A stretch of 64,000 nucleotides of DNA from Acidobacteriaceae bacterium (GTDB lineage: Bacteria > Acidobacteriota > Terriglobia > Terriglobales > Acidobacteriaceae). A model generated the notes under the pieces. That model made no database searches. It was not told the DNA's origin and was given only the letters and a program-made list of their open reading frames with translations. The first letter of the stretch is position 1, and each line of letters opens with the position of its first letter. Shown piece by piece: positions 33,899-42,559 of the stretch. The stretch is from positions 78,315-142,314 of the forward strand of contig PLGG01000046.1 in NCBI GenBank assembly GCA_003138515.1, written 5' to 3'. The translations under genes were made by a program, and so were the position numbers.

Positions 33899-35239
33899 AT
33901 GGATCCTATCACGCGCTCCCTGCTCGACACAGATTTCTACAAGCTCCTCATGCTCCAGTTCATCTGGAAGAACTTCCCGCGCACCCGCGCCAACTTCACT
34001 CTCATCAACCGAACCAACTCGGTGCGCCTGGGCAATATGGTCAACGTGGCGCAGTTGCAGGAGCAACTCGAAGCCACGCGACGCCTCCGCTTCCGCAAAT
34101 CGGAGCTCGTCTGGCTTGCCGGCAACACGTTTTACGGCCGCCGCGGAATCTTCGAGCCCGCATTTCTCGATTGGCTCGAGCACGATTTCCAACTCTCCGA
34201 ATTCGACCTCTCCGTCCGCGACGGTCAACTCCAGCTTCAGTTTGAAGGCCTCTGGTCCGGGACTTCGATGTGGGAGATTTACGCCCTGTCGGAAATCGGC
34301 GAACTGAAGACGCGCGCCGCGCTCAAGCCTCTGAGCGAGCTGGAGCTCGACATTCTTTACGCCCGCGCCAAGACCCGCCTTTGGGAAAAAATGGAGCGCT
34401 TGCGCGGCGTCCCCTGCCTCAACATTACCGACTTTGGCACGCGCCGCAGGCACAGCTTTCTCTGGCACGAGTACGTCGTCAACTCCATGCGCGACACAAT
34501 CGGCGACTGCTTCTCAGGCACATCGAACGCATATCTCGCCTACAAGCACGATCTTGAAGCCATCGGCACCAACGGACATGAGCTGCCCATGGCCATGGCG
34601 GCACTCGCGCGCGACGACGAGGAGCTGCGCGGCTCCCAGTACGCGCTGCTTGAATTGTGGCAACAAAGCTATCAGGGTGAGCTGCTCATTCTGCTCCCTG
34701 ACACCTTCGGCACCACGCAGTTTCTGCGCGGCGCTCCCGACTGGGTCGCCAACTGGACAGGTCAGCGCATCGACAGCAAAGACACCTACGTCGCCGGTGA
34801 CGAATACATCGCATGGCTTGAGCGCCACGGCTGCGATCCGCGCCAGAAGCGGCTCATTGCGAGCGACGCCCTTGACGTCGAGCAGATTCTCGGCCTGCAC
34901 GCTTACTTTGCCGGAACCCTGCTCAACGGCGCCTCGCCCGACGACTTCCGCTCCGCCGGCGACTTCCACGATCCGCGCCGCTGGATTCCGGAGCGCCGTA
35001 TCCGTTTCAGCGCCGGCTGGGGCACGCTGCTCACCAACGACTTCCGCGGCTGCAATCCTCAGGGCAACGACGGTTTTAACCCCGTCGGCCTCGTGTGCAA
35101 GCTCAGTGAGGTCGACGGCAGGCCCGCTGTCAAGCTCTCCGATAATTACTCGAAGGCCTTAGGCGATGCGAAAGAAGCCGAGCGCTACCGGCGCGTCTTC
35201 GGCGTGGCCGGCGTCGCTGACGTTCCTGTACTGACGTGA
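33899..35239 (+). CDS. pncB: Nicotinate phosphoribosyltransferase
   Basis: A 446-residue enzyme of NAD salvage that joins nicotinate to PRPP. The start LLDTDFYKLLMLQFIW, the central DFGTRRRHSFLWHEYVV, the SGTSNAYLAYK segment and the catalytic His in GTNGHELPMAMAAL all match the PncB family. The C-terminal FSAGWGTLLTNDF and KLSDNYSKALGD are also conserved. ATG 33899 is preferred because family members begin about ten residues before LLDTD; GTG 33854 in frame is possible. The stop overlaps the start of the next gene (GTGA). Confidence 0.9.
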   Translation: MDPITRSLLDTDFYKLLMLQFIWKNFPRTRANFTLINRTNSVRLGNMVNVAQLQEQLEATRRLRFRKSELVWLAGNTFYGRRGIFEPAFLDWLEHDFQLSEFDLSVRDGQLQLQFEGLWSGTSMWEIYALSEIGELKTRAALKPLSELELDILYARAKTRLWEKMERLRGVPCLNITDFGTRRRHSFLWHEYVVNSMRDTIGDCFSGTSNAYLAYKHDLEAIGTNGHELPMAMAALARDDEELRGSQYALLELWQQSYQGELLILLPDTFGTTQFLRGAPDWVANWTGQRIDSKDTYVAGDEYIAWLERHGCDPRQKRLIASDALDVEQILGLHAYFAGTLLNGASPDDFRSAGDFHDPRRWIPERRIRFSAGWGTLLTNDFRGCNPQGNDGFNPVGLVCKLSEVDGRPAVKLSDNYSKALGDAKEAERYRRVFGVAGVADVPVLT

Positions 35240-36240
35240 TTCCTCCAGGCTCGTATGCAGCACAAATTCGGCAGGAGCTCACCCTGCGCAACCGCAGCTA
35301 CGCTCGCGGGCGCGAGCATGTTGAAAGCTATGGAAGTGCGCCGGTGCTTGTCTACGAGCCGGAAAACGGCCTCCACGGAAACTTCTTCGACACTGCCTAC
35401 GCGGCCATCGCCGCAAACCCTGACTGGATGCGCCGCTTTGACAAAGTCCACGCCCAGGCCGCGCGGTCGCTGCCCAAGCCGCAAGTCGACCCAGCCCGGC
35501 GCTGGCGCGAGCTCGACTCTTCCATGAGCTCCGACGCACTGCTCATGAACATTTTCTGCACACCCGGCGTCGCCGAATCCCCGACCGTGCGCGATGCGCT
35601 GGGCGTCGACGTCCAGGCTGTCCCCGTCTTTGGCTGGAAGGCGCGTGTGCCGCTCACGAACGGCCGCTTCGATCGCACCGAGGTCGATATGCGCTTCGGC
35701 GATCTCCTGGTGGAGGCGAAGCTCACCGAGGTCGGCTTCCAAACGCGCGCCGCCGACATCGTCGAAGCTTACCGCGACTTCGACGCTGCCTTCGACCGCG
35801 ATCGCCTCCCGCGCGTCGAAATCGCCACATCGCGTTGGATGCGCGCCAGCGAATTTCCTGAGAACAATTCGCAGGAATTCGAAAGCATCGTTGACGATCC
35901 CGCCCTCGTCTCTCGCGTCGACACAATCTTTCGTCCGCCCGGCGAGCCAGGCTACGCTGGCTATCAACTCATCCGCAGTGTATTAGCCGCATTCGCCACA
36001 GAGTGCAGCTTCTGTGTCATCCATGACGACCGCCGCCCCGATCTCCGCGAGCAATGGTTTCAAGTCATGGCCGCGGTCAAAGGCGCCGCGTTGCGCGTGC
36101 GCCTGAAGGTTCTTACCTGGCAGGAACTCGCCGCCCTGCTTCCAGCGCCACTCCAGGAATTCCTCGACCTGAAGTACGGGATCGTCGCGCCGGGCAAAAC
36201 GCCTTCGCCCATTGGCGAGCCGGCGGAGATTGCCGACTGA
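35236..36240 (+). CDS. PD-(D/E)XK-like nuclease-fold protein of unknown role
   Basis: A 334-residue protein translationally coupled to pncB through GTGA. Near residues 137-160 it has FDRTEVDMRFGDLLVEAKLTEVGF. An acidic residue followed by a strand ending in E-A-K is the pattern of PD-(D/E)XK nucleases, and the second half has FCVIHDDRRPDLREQW, seen in uncharacterised restriction-endonuclease-like families. No DNA-binding domain is evident. I cannot assign a substrate. Linkage with an NAD-salvage enzyme may be accidental or may reflect nucleic-acid or nucleotide processing. Confidence 0.6.
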   Translation: MIPPGSYAAQIRQELTLRNRSYARGREHVESYGSAPVLVYEPENGLHGNFFDTAYAAIAANPDWMRRFDKVHAQAARSLPKPQVDPARRWRELDSSMSSDALLMNIFCTPGVAESPTVRDALGVDVQAVPVFGWKARVPLTNGRFDRTEVDMRFGDLLVEAKLTEVGFQTRAADIVEAYRDFDAAFDRDRLPRVEIATSRWMRASEFPENNSQEFESIVDDPALVSRVDTIFRPPGEPGYAGYQLIRSVLAAFATECSFCVIHDDRRPDLREQWFQVMAAVKGAALRVRLKVLTWQELAALLPAPLQEFLDLKYGIVAPGKTPSPIGEPAEIAD

Positions 36241-36255
36241 TCCGCTTCACTGCTC

Positions 36256-37308
36256 TCACAGCCCCAGAATCTTTCGGTTGCTCTCCGCATCAGTCTCACC
36301 GCCCGCAAAATCATCGAACGCCCGATCCGTCACGCGAATGATCTGCTCTCGCACAAACTTCGCGCCTTCCGCAGCGCCTTGCTCTGGATGCTTGATGCAG
36401 CACTCCCACTCCACCACGGCCCAACCCGCAAAGTCGTATTGAGCCATCTTGCTGAAGATCTGCCGGAAATCGATCTGCCCATCTCCCAATGAGCGGAACC
36501 GCCCCGGCCTGTCGATCCAGTCCTGATAGCCGCCGTAAACACCCGACCGTCCACTGTGGCGGAACTCCGCGTCCTTCACGTGAAATGCCCGAACGCGATC
36601 GTGATAAAGATCAAGGAAAGCCAGATAATCCAACTGCTGCAGCACCATGTGGCTCGGGTCGTACAAAATGTTCGCGCGCGGGTGGTCACCCACTACTCCG
36701 AGGAAGCGCTCGAAGGTCGTGCCGTCGTGCAAATCCTCGCCGGGATGCAGCTCAAAGCACACATCCACTCCCGCATCGTCGAACGCATTCAGAATCGGCA
36801 GCCAGCGCCTCCCCAATTCCTTGAACGCCTCGTCGATCAGCCCTGCAGGCCGCTGCGGCCACGGATAGAAAAACGGCCACGCCAGCGCACCGGAAAACGT
36901 AGCGTGCGCCTTCAGTCCCAATTTCTTGCTTGCCTTCGCCGCCCACCACAACTGTTCCACGCCCCACGCGGCCCACGCTTTTGAATTCCCTGCCAGCTCC
37001 GGCGGCGCAAAGCCGTCGAGCAACGTGTCGAACGCCGGATGGCTCGCCACCAGTTGTCCTTGCAAGTGCGTCGAAAGCTCCGTGACCGCGAGGCCCGCAC
37101 CCGAGGCAACGCCGTTCACCTCGTCGCAATAAGTCTGGCTCTCGGCGGCGCGCTCCAGGTCGAAGAGCCTCAGGTCCCAGCTTGGGATCTGGATCCCCAC
37201 GTAGCCATGACCCGCAGCCCACTTCGCCATGCCCTCAAGCGTATTGTAGGGCGCCTCATCCCCGGCAAACTGCGCCAGAAAAATTCCCGGCCCCTTGATC
37301 GTCTTCAT
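36256..37308 (-). CDS. Sugar phosphate isomerase/epimerase family protein
   Basis: A 350-residue TIM-barrel of the xylose-isomerase-like group (AP_endonuc_2). Metal-binding positions are suggested by CFELHPGEDLHD, ILYDPSHMVLQQ, RAFHVKDAEFR and AVVEWECCIKHPEQGA. ATG 37308 is used, with GGAAGAG just upstream; the frame is open to 37383. It heads a minus-strand group with an oxidoreductase and an SDR enzyme, facing KDG kinase and KDPG aldolase, so it probably interconverts a sugar or cyclitol in the same catabolic route. Substrate not known. Confidence 0.85.
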   Translation of the reverse strand: MKTIKGPGIFLAQFAGDEAPYNTLEGMAKWAAGHGYVGIQIPSWDLRLFDLERAAESQTYCDEVNGVASGAGLAVTELSTHLQGQLVASHPAFDTLLDGFAPPELAGNSKAWAAWGVEQLWWAAKASKKLGLKAHATFSGALAWPFFYPWPQRPAGLIDEAFKELGRRWLPILNAFDDAGVDVCFELHPGEDLHDGTTFERFLGVVGDHPRANILYDPSHMVLQQLDYLAFLDLYHDRVRAFHVKDAEFRHSGRSGVYGGYQDWIDRPGRFRSLGDGQIDFRQIFSKMAQYDFAGWAVVEWECCIKHPEQGAAEGAKFVREQIIRVTDRAFDDFAGGETDAESNRKILGL

Positions 37309-37387
37309 CTCTTCCACCTCAACCCATGCGCTCTTGGCGTCTGGTCCGCATTTCCTGTCTGTCGATGCGCTTTGCCCTGGCACGGCG

Positions 37388-37418
37388 AAGCTAACGGCTA
37401 AAGGCTAAGAGCTAATGG
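37388..37418. repeat. Degenerate GCTAA(N)G tandem repeat
   Basis: Four imperfect copies of a 7-8 base unit GCTAA-N-G follow one another between two genes. Similar GCTA-rich runs occur at about 49607-49636 and 52272-52290. Confidence 0.5.
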
Positions 37419-37424
37419 CTGTTT

Positions 37425-38576
37425 TTAGAACTCCACCCAACCTTCTCTGCGGTTGCTCTCAATCACGCGCTCCATGAACCGCATTCCCCTCACGCCCGCA
37501 CGAATGCCGGGCAGTGTGGCCGGCAAACTGCCGCGGCGGTCCTTGCCTTCCTTCCACCCGATCAGCGCATCGGCAAACTCGCGATAGAGAACGGCGAAAG
37601 CCTCCAAATAACCCTCGGGATGGCCCGCCGGAGTGCGCGCCGCAGCCTTCGCATCGCTGCCCAAATAACTGGTCGCCGCGTGGTGAATCTCCTCCGGCCT
37701 GTCGAGCCACTTAACAAACAGCCGGTTCGGATCCTGTTGCCGCCACTCGACCGACCCCTCCTCGCCGTAGATTCGCAGGGTCAGCTCGTTCATCTCCCCG
37801 GCAGCCACCTGCGAGCAGGCCAGCGTACCGGCCGCGCCGTTGTTCATCCTCACAAACGCATTGCAATCGTCGTCCAGCTTGCGCCCCGGCACAACGGAGC
37901 GCAGCGTCGCGTTGATCGCCGTCACCTCCAGGCCGCTCACATATTCGAGCAAATGAAAAGCATGCGTGCCGATGTCGCCGATCGCGCCGCCAGGTCCGTT
38001 GCGCGCGGGATCGGTCCGCCACTCCGCCTGTTTCTGGCCACTCGCCTCAATCGGCCGGCTCAGCCATCCCTGAAAATACTCCACGGCCACTTTACGAATC
38101 TTCCCCACCTTGCCTGCCGCGCACATCGCCCGCGCCTCGCGCACCATCTGGTACCCAGCATAGGTGTGCGTCAAGCCGTAGGGCAATCTTGCCTTTGCCA
38201 CAGCGGCCTGCAGCTCCAGCGCCTCTTCATACGTCGCGGTCGTAGGCTTGTCGCTCATTACCGGAATCCCCGCCTCAATCGCCGCCAGCGCAATCGGCAA
38301 GTGCAGATAATTCGGCGTTACGATCGCCACAAAATCGATCCCGTCCGCCCGCTTGCGTTCGGCCTCGATCATCTGCCTGTAGTTCGCGTAGGCTCGCGCC
38401 GGATCGATGTGAAACTTAACTCCCGCCTCGCGCGAGCGCTCCGCTGACTGCGAGAAGGCTCCTGCCACCAGCTCGATCTTTCCGTCCATTTCCGCCGCGA
38501 TGCGGTGTACAGGGCCAATGAACGCGCCCCGTCCCCCGCCCACCATCCCCATCCGCAGCTTGCGTCCTTCCGCCAT
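37425..38576 (-). CDS. Gfo/Idh/MocA family oxidoreductase
   Basis: A 383-residue NAD(P)-dependent dehydrogenase. The Rossmann motif is [18 protein letters not shown] near residue 6, and the substrate/cofactor loop has [15 protein letters not shown] (DKP in place of EKP) near 105. The catalytic His is likely in [14 protein letters not shown] near 200. The family acts on sugars, cyclitols and sugar acids. It lies between the isomerase and SDR genes and is probably co-transcribed with the isomerase. Confidence 0.9.
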   Translation of the reverse strand: MAEGRKLRMGMVGGGRGAFIGPVHRIAAEMDGKIELVAGAFSQSAERSREAGVKFHIDPARAYANYRQMIEAERKRADGIDFVAIVTPNYLHLPIALAAIEAGIPVMSDKPTTATYEEALELQAAVAKARLPYGLTHTYAGYQMVREARAMCAAGKVGKIRKVAVEYFQGWLSRPIEASGQKQAEWRTDPARNGPGGAIGDIGTHAFHLLEYVSGLEVTAINATLRSVVPGRKLDDDCNAFVRMNNGAAGTLACSQVAAGEMNELTLRIYGEEGSVEWRQQDPNRLFVKWLDRPEEIHHAATSYLGSDAKAAARTPAGHPEGYLEAFAVLYREFADALIGWKEGKDRRGSLPATLPGIRAGVRGMRFMERVIESNRREGWVEF

Positions 38577-38683
38577 CGCTCCTGCTTCTCTCCGGCCCGT
38601 CGGCGATTGATTTTCGTCGCTGGAATCGCTTGGGCCCTTGCTTTCTCGGTCCCTTGTTCCCTTGGTCCCTCTTTGTCTGTTTC

Positions 38684-39535
38684 TTAGCTGTTCACGCCGC
38701 TCGCCAGGTAGCCGCCGTCCACGGCAATCACTTCGCCGGTCACAAATCCCGCGGCCTCGGACGCTAGAAAAATCGCCGGTCCCACTACCTCGCGCAGCTT
38801 CCCAAAGCGGTGCATCGGCGTGCGCATCAGTTGCTCTTCGCCGCGCGCCGTTCCCTTCACGAGTGCCGAACTCATATCGGTAGTGAACACGCCTGGTGCA
38901 ATTGCGTTCACATTCACGCCCGACTCCGCCAGCTCAATCGCCAGGGTCTTGGTCAGCGAGGCCACCGCGCTCTTGCTCGCCGCATAAGCTGCCAAATGAT
39001 ACGACCCGCGAAACGCAGTCAACGACGCAACATTAATGATTCGCCCATAGTGTGCGTCTGCCATAGTGCGTCCGAAGATCTGGCAGGCGCGCATGGTTCC
39101 GGTCAGGTTGGTCTCGATAATCTTCGACCACTCTGCTTCGTCCTCGTCGAGCGTTGCCGCCATCTTAGCCGTGCCCGCCGCGTTCACCAGGATGTCCACC
39201 TTGCCGAACGCCGCGATCACCGCGTCGTGCAATCGCTGGATCGATTCCCGGTCGAGGACATCGCACACCACGCGCAGCGTGCGTCGGCCAAGGGCCTCAA
39301 TCTCTCTGGCAGCCGCTTCCACATGCTCCCTCGTGCGCGAACTCACCACAACATCCGCGCCGGCGTCGGCGAATCCCAGCGCAATCTCGCGCCCCAGGCC
39401 AGTCGTCCCGCCCGTGATCACCGCAACCCGCCCAGTTAAATCGAAAAGCTCCTGCCCCTTCAATTCTTCCTCCGCCAGCCGCGCCTGCTTGGCCTTCCTC
39501 GCCGCGCAACCCTCGGCATCAGTTCGCAATTTCAA
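38684..39535 (-). CDS. Short-chain dehydrogenase/reductase
   Basis: A 283-residue SDR enzyme with an extended basic N-terminus of about 30 residues before the core. The cofactor motif TGGTTGLGREIALG, the NAAG motif (ILVNAAGTAK), the catalytic Ser in INVASLTA and YxxxK in YAASKSAVA are present, and the C-terminus GEVIAVDGGYLASG is typical. Among SDRs it resembles gluconate 5-dehydrogenase and 2-deoxy-gluconate dehydrogenases, which fits the adjacent KDG kinase and aldolase. Specific substrate is inferred. Confidence 0.88.
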   Translation of the reverse strand: MKLRTDAEGCAARKAKQARLAEEELKGQELFDLTGRVAVITGGTTGLGREIALGFADAGADVVVSSRTREHVEAAAREIEALGRRTLRVVCDVLDRESIQRLHDAVIAAFGKVDILVNAAGTAKMAATLDEDEAEWSKIIETNLTGTMRACQIFGRTMADAHYGRIINVASLTAFRGSYHLAAYAASKSAVASLTKTLAIELAESGVNVNAIAPGVFTTDMSSALVKGTARGEEQLMRTPMHRFGKLREVVGPAIFLASEAAGFVTGEVIAVDGGYLASGVNS

Positions 39536-39629
39536 ACACCCCTAGGCTAAATGATGCCTCCCGCCGCGGTCTTGAGCGCCGCTCCCCACTCACCGTTCCC
39601 GCCACAGTGAGCTACAGTATTCATTGACC

Positions 39630-40727
39630 ATGAACCCGCTCTCGATTCCCGATTCCACGCGCCGCTGGGACTGCCTCAGCCTCGGCGAAGTCATGCTTCG
39701 CCTCGATCCCGGCGAGGGCCGCATCCACACCGCGCGCCAATTTCAACTGTGGGAGGGCGGCGGCGAGTACAACGTCCCCCGCGGCCTGCGACGCTGCTTC
39801 GGCATGCGCGCCGCCATCGCAACCGCGCTCGCTGACAACCCCGTCGGCCGCCTCGTCGAAGACTTCATCCTTCAGGGCGGCATCGACACTTCCCTCATCC
39901 GCTGGGTTCCTTACGACGGTGTCGGCCGCACCGTGCGCAACGGCCTCAACTTTACTGAGCGCGGCTTCGGCGTGCGCGCTGCCGCCGGTTGCTCCGACCG
40001 CGGCCACACCGCCATCAGCCAGGTCAAGCCCGGCGACTTCGATTGGGAGTCGATCTTCGGCTCGACAAACGGCTCACGCTGGTTTCACACCGGTGGTATC
40101 TTTGCCGCGCTTTCCGCGTCCACCGCCGAAGTTGCTGTCGAAGCCATGGACGCCGCCCGCAAATACGCGACGCCGATCTCCTACGACCTCAACTTCCGCG
40201 ACTCGCTCTGGAAATCGATCGGCGGCAAAGCCAAAGCGCAGGAAGTCAACCGCGACCTCGTCCGCAAAGTTGACGTCCTGCTCGGCAACGAAGAAGATTT
40301 CTCCGTCATGCTCGGCATCGCCATCAAAGGCGTCAGCGAGGATTTCGCCGAACTCCCCATCGCTGGCTACGAAGAAATGCTCCGCGAAGTCGCGGCCGCC
40401 TTTCCTAATCTCAAACTCGTCGCCAGCACGCTGCGCACCGTGCAAACCGCCAGCCGCAACGGATGGGGTGCAATCGCACTCTATGAGGACAAAATCGTCC
40501 ACGTTCCACAGCGCGAAATCGACATTCTCGATCGCGTGGGCGGCGGCGACAGCTTCGCCTCCGGCCTCATCTTCGGCTTGCTCGCCAACAAGGGAATCGA
40601 CTGGGCGGTCAAGTGCGGCGTTGCTCACGGCGCGCTAGCCATGACCACCCCCGGCGACACCAGCATGGCCACGCTCTCCGAAGTCGAACGCATCATCAAA
40701 GGAGGCTCGGCGAGCATCGCACGGTAG
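39630..40727 (+). CDS. PfkB-family sugar kinase, probable 2-keto-3-deoxygluconate kinase
   Basis: A 365-residue ribokinase/PfkB-fold kinase. The N-terminal strand SLGEVMLRLDPGEGR and the Gly-rich GGGEYNVPRGLRR region bind the sugar; the C-terminal signature DRVGGGDSFASGLIFGLL holds the catalytic Asp and anion hole. The next gene is KDPG aldolase, so phosphorylation of 2-keto-3-deoxygluconate to KDPG is the natural role. ATG 39630 is used; a TTG at 39624 is in frame. Confidence 0.82.
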   Translation: MNPLSIPDSTRRWDCLSLGEVMLRLDPGEGRIHTARQFQLWEGGGEYNVPRGLRRCFGMRAAIATALADNPVGRLVEDFILQGGIDTSLIRWVPYDGVGRTVRNGLNFTERGFGVRAAAGCSDRGHTAISQVKPGDFDWESIFGSTNGSRWFHTGGIFAALSASTAEVAVEAMDAARKYATPISYDLNFRDSLWKSIGGKAKAQEVNRDLVRKVDVLLGNEEDFSVMLGIAIKGVSEDFAELPIAGYEEMLREVAAAFPNLKLVASTLRTVQTASRNGWGAIALYEDKIVHVPQREIDILDRVGGGDSFASGLIFGLLANKGIDWAVKCGVAHGALAMTTPGDTSMATLSEVERIIKGGSASIAR

Positions 40728-40761
40728 AAAGGTGGCTTCGTTCACCTAGCGATCATGAGTG

Positions 40762-40857
40762 CGGTGGCGAGCGACGCTCGCACCTGGCGGTTTTGAAAGG
40801 GCACGGCTTCAGCCGTGCCGCGGGCGCCACCGTTAAGATGAGGGGCTTTAGCCCCTG
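40762..40857. repeat. Cluster of three intergenic hairpins (REP-like)
   Basis: Three perfect or near-perfect hairpins lie side by side: 40763-40784 (CGAGC/GCTCG extended by GGTG/CACC), 40800-40819 (GGCACGGC/GCCGTGCC, loop TTCA) and 40841-40856 (AGGGGC/GCCCCT, loop TTTA). The wording of the last two is common between genes in acidobacterial genomes. They end 13 bases before the KDPG aldolase start, so they may also act on its mRNA. Confidence 0.65.
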
Positions 40858-40869
40858 AGGAATCTTGGA

Positions 40870-41517
40870 ATGACGGAAACAACAGCAGAAATCATCGAGC
40901 GCGTCGGCCTCATTCCCGTTCTGCGAGCCAAAAGTGTCGCCCAGGGCCGCGCCGTCGTCGATGCAATGATAGCCGGCGGCGTCACCATCGTCGAAGTCAC
41001 CATGACCGTTCCCGGAGCCATCAATCTGCTCAATGAACTCCGAAACCAGTACAGTCCGAAGGACCTTCTGCTCGGCTCCGGCACTGTCACTACCGCCGAT
41101 CAGGCACAGGCCACCATCGACGCAGGCGCGGAGTTTGTCGTCAGCCCGAGCCTCCACCTCGACGTCGTCCGCGTAACCAAAGCCAATAGAAAGATCTCAT
41201 GCCCCGGCGCGCTCACGCCTACTGAAGTCATCACCGCCTGGAACGCAGGCGCAGATTACGTCAAAATCTTTCCCTGCTCCGCCGTCGGCGGCGCCAGCTA
41301 TTTGAAGTCGCTGCTCGCGCCCTTTCCGCACCTCAAGCTCATTCCCACCGGCGGCGTCACGCTCCAAACCGCTGAGAGCTTCATCAAGGCCGGAGCGCGC
41401 GCACTCGGTGTAGGCAGCGATCTGGTCAACCTCGCCGCCGTCGACGCCGGCCACGCCGAGACCATCACCGAAACTGCCCGCGCCTATTTGAAACTGATTG
41501 CGGACGCGCGGAATTAG
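40870..41517 (+). CDS. eda: 2-dehydro-3-deoxyphosphogluconate (KDPG) aldolase
   Basis: A 215-residue class I aldolase. RVGLIPVLRAKS, the Glu in TIVEVTMTVPGA, GSGTVTTADQA, SPSLHLDVV and the Schiff-base Lys in ADYVKIFPCSAVGG near residue 136 are all in place, followed by IPTGGVTLQTAESFIKAGA. It splits KDPG into pyruvate and glyceraldehyde-3-phosphate, completing the sugar-acid route begun by the kinase upstream. Confidence 0.93.
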   Translation: MTETTAEIIERVGLIPVLRAKSVAQGRAVVDAMIAGGVTIVEVTMTVPGAINLLNELRNQYSPKDLLLGSGTVTTADQAQATIDAGAEFVVSPSLHLDVVRVTKANRKISCPGALTPTEVITAWNAGADYVKIFPCSAVGGASYLKSLLAPFPHLKLIPTGGVTLQTAESFIKAGARALGVGSDLVNLAAVDAGHAETITETARAYLKLIADARN

Positions 41518-41689
41518 TTTCCGAAACAGAGCCGGAAGCCCTCCAATGGTGGCACCAAGCCTGGCCTCCAATCACGCCGCTGGCCCCGCTAACAGAAGAG
41601 GCCCTGCTAAGTGCGTCCCGCGCCTATAATTCCAGCGTAAGGCGGCGCCATCCCTCTTCAGCTTCGTAGCGGCGCCGCAGCCCAACGCA

Positions 41690-42556
41690 ATGCAGCCTTC
41701 AACGGCCGATCCGATCGAATCCGCACGGCGTCTCTATGCCGCGGAACTGTGCCGCGTCAATCACATCTCCTCGCCCGCCATTCTCCGCGCCTTCTCCACC
41801 GTGCCCCGCGAGCGTTTCGTTGGCCCCGGTCCGTGGATGATTCAGACCAGTGGCACCGAGTGGTTCACTGAGAGCGCCGATCCTCAAAACGTCTATCGCG
41901 ATGCCCTCATCGTCCTCGATGCGGCCAAACGCCTGAACAACGGTCAGCCCAGCCTCTGGGCATTTCATCTCATCCTGCTCAACGTCCGCCCCGGCGATCG
42001 CATCCTTCATCTTGGTTGCGGCACGGGCTATTACTCCGCCATCCTCGCCGAGCTCACCGGCCCGCACGGAAAAGTCGTCGCCGTCGAAATCGACGAAGGC
42101 CTCGCCGCCCGTGCCCGCATTGCGCTCGAGCCCTGGCCTCAAGTCACAGTGGCCCACGCCGACGGCGCGCAAGGCCCATTCGATTCCGCGGACGTCATCG
42201 TCGTCAGCGCAGGAGCAACGCATCCCGTCGCCGCATGGCTCTCCGCCCTCAAGCCCGAAGGCAAGCTCCTCTTCCCGCTCACATCCACGCGCGGCCCGGG
42301 AACCATGGCCTACCTCACCCGCAAGAGCGCCGACCTCTTCGCGGCCATGCTCTGCGGCTCCGTCTTCTTCGTTGATTTTGAAGGCGCGCGCGACTCCGCC
42401 GTCAGCGATGAACTCGCCCGCGCTCTCAAGCGCGATCACGGCGCCGGCGTTCGCTCACTTCGCTGCGACGCTCACGAAAAAGACGAATCCTGCTGGCTGC
42501 ACGGCAGCGGCTGGTGCTTCTCGCGCCGCACGGCCGTCCCCGCACAACTTGCGTGA
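41690..42556 (+). CDS. Protein-L-isoaspartate O-methyltransferase-like protein
   Basis: A 288-residue PCMT-family methyltransferase. The start (ILRAFSTVPRERFVGPGPW) matches the PCMT N-terminal helix, motif I is ILHLGCGTGYYSAILAEL near residue 105, and VVAVEIDEGLAARARIAL and DVIVVSAGATHPVAAWLSAL follow. The stretch between residues 55 and 90 differs from true Pcm, where the substrate loop lies, and the C-terminus is extended by about 60 residues. It may therefore modify a different substrate. It ends 4 bases before the convergent uvrA gene. Confidence 0.78.
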   Translation: MQPSTADPIESARRLYAAELCRVNHISSPAILRAFSTVPRERFVGPGPWMIQTSGTEWFTESADPQNVYRDALIVLDAAKRLNNGQPSLWAFHLILLNVRPGDRILHLGCGTGYYSAILAELTGPHGKVVAVEIDEGLAARARIALEPWPQVTVAHADGAQGPFDSADVIVVSAGATHPVAAWLSALKPEGKLLFPLTSTRGPGTMAYLTRKSADLFAAMLCGSVFFVDFEGARDSAVSDELARALKRDHGAGVRSLRCDAHEKDESCWLHGSGWCFSRRTAVPAQLA

Positions 42557-42559
42557 TCC

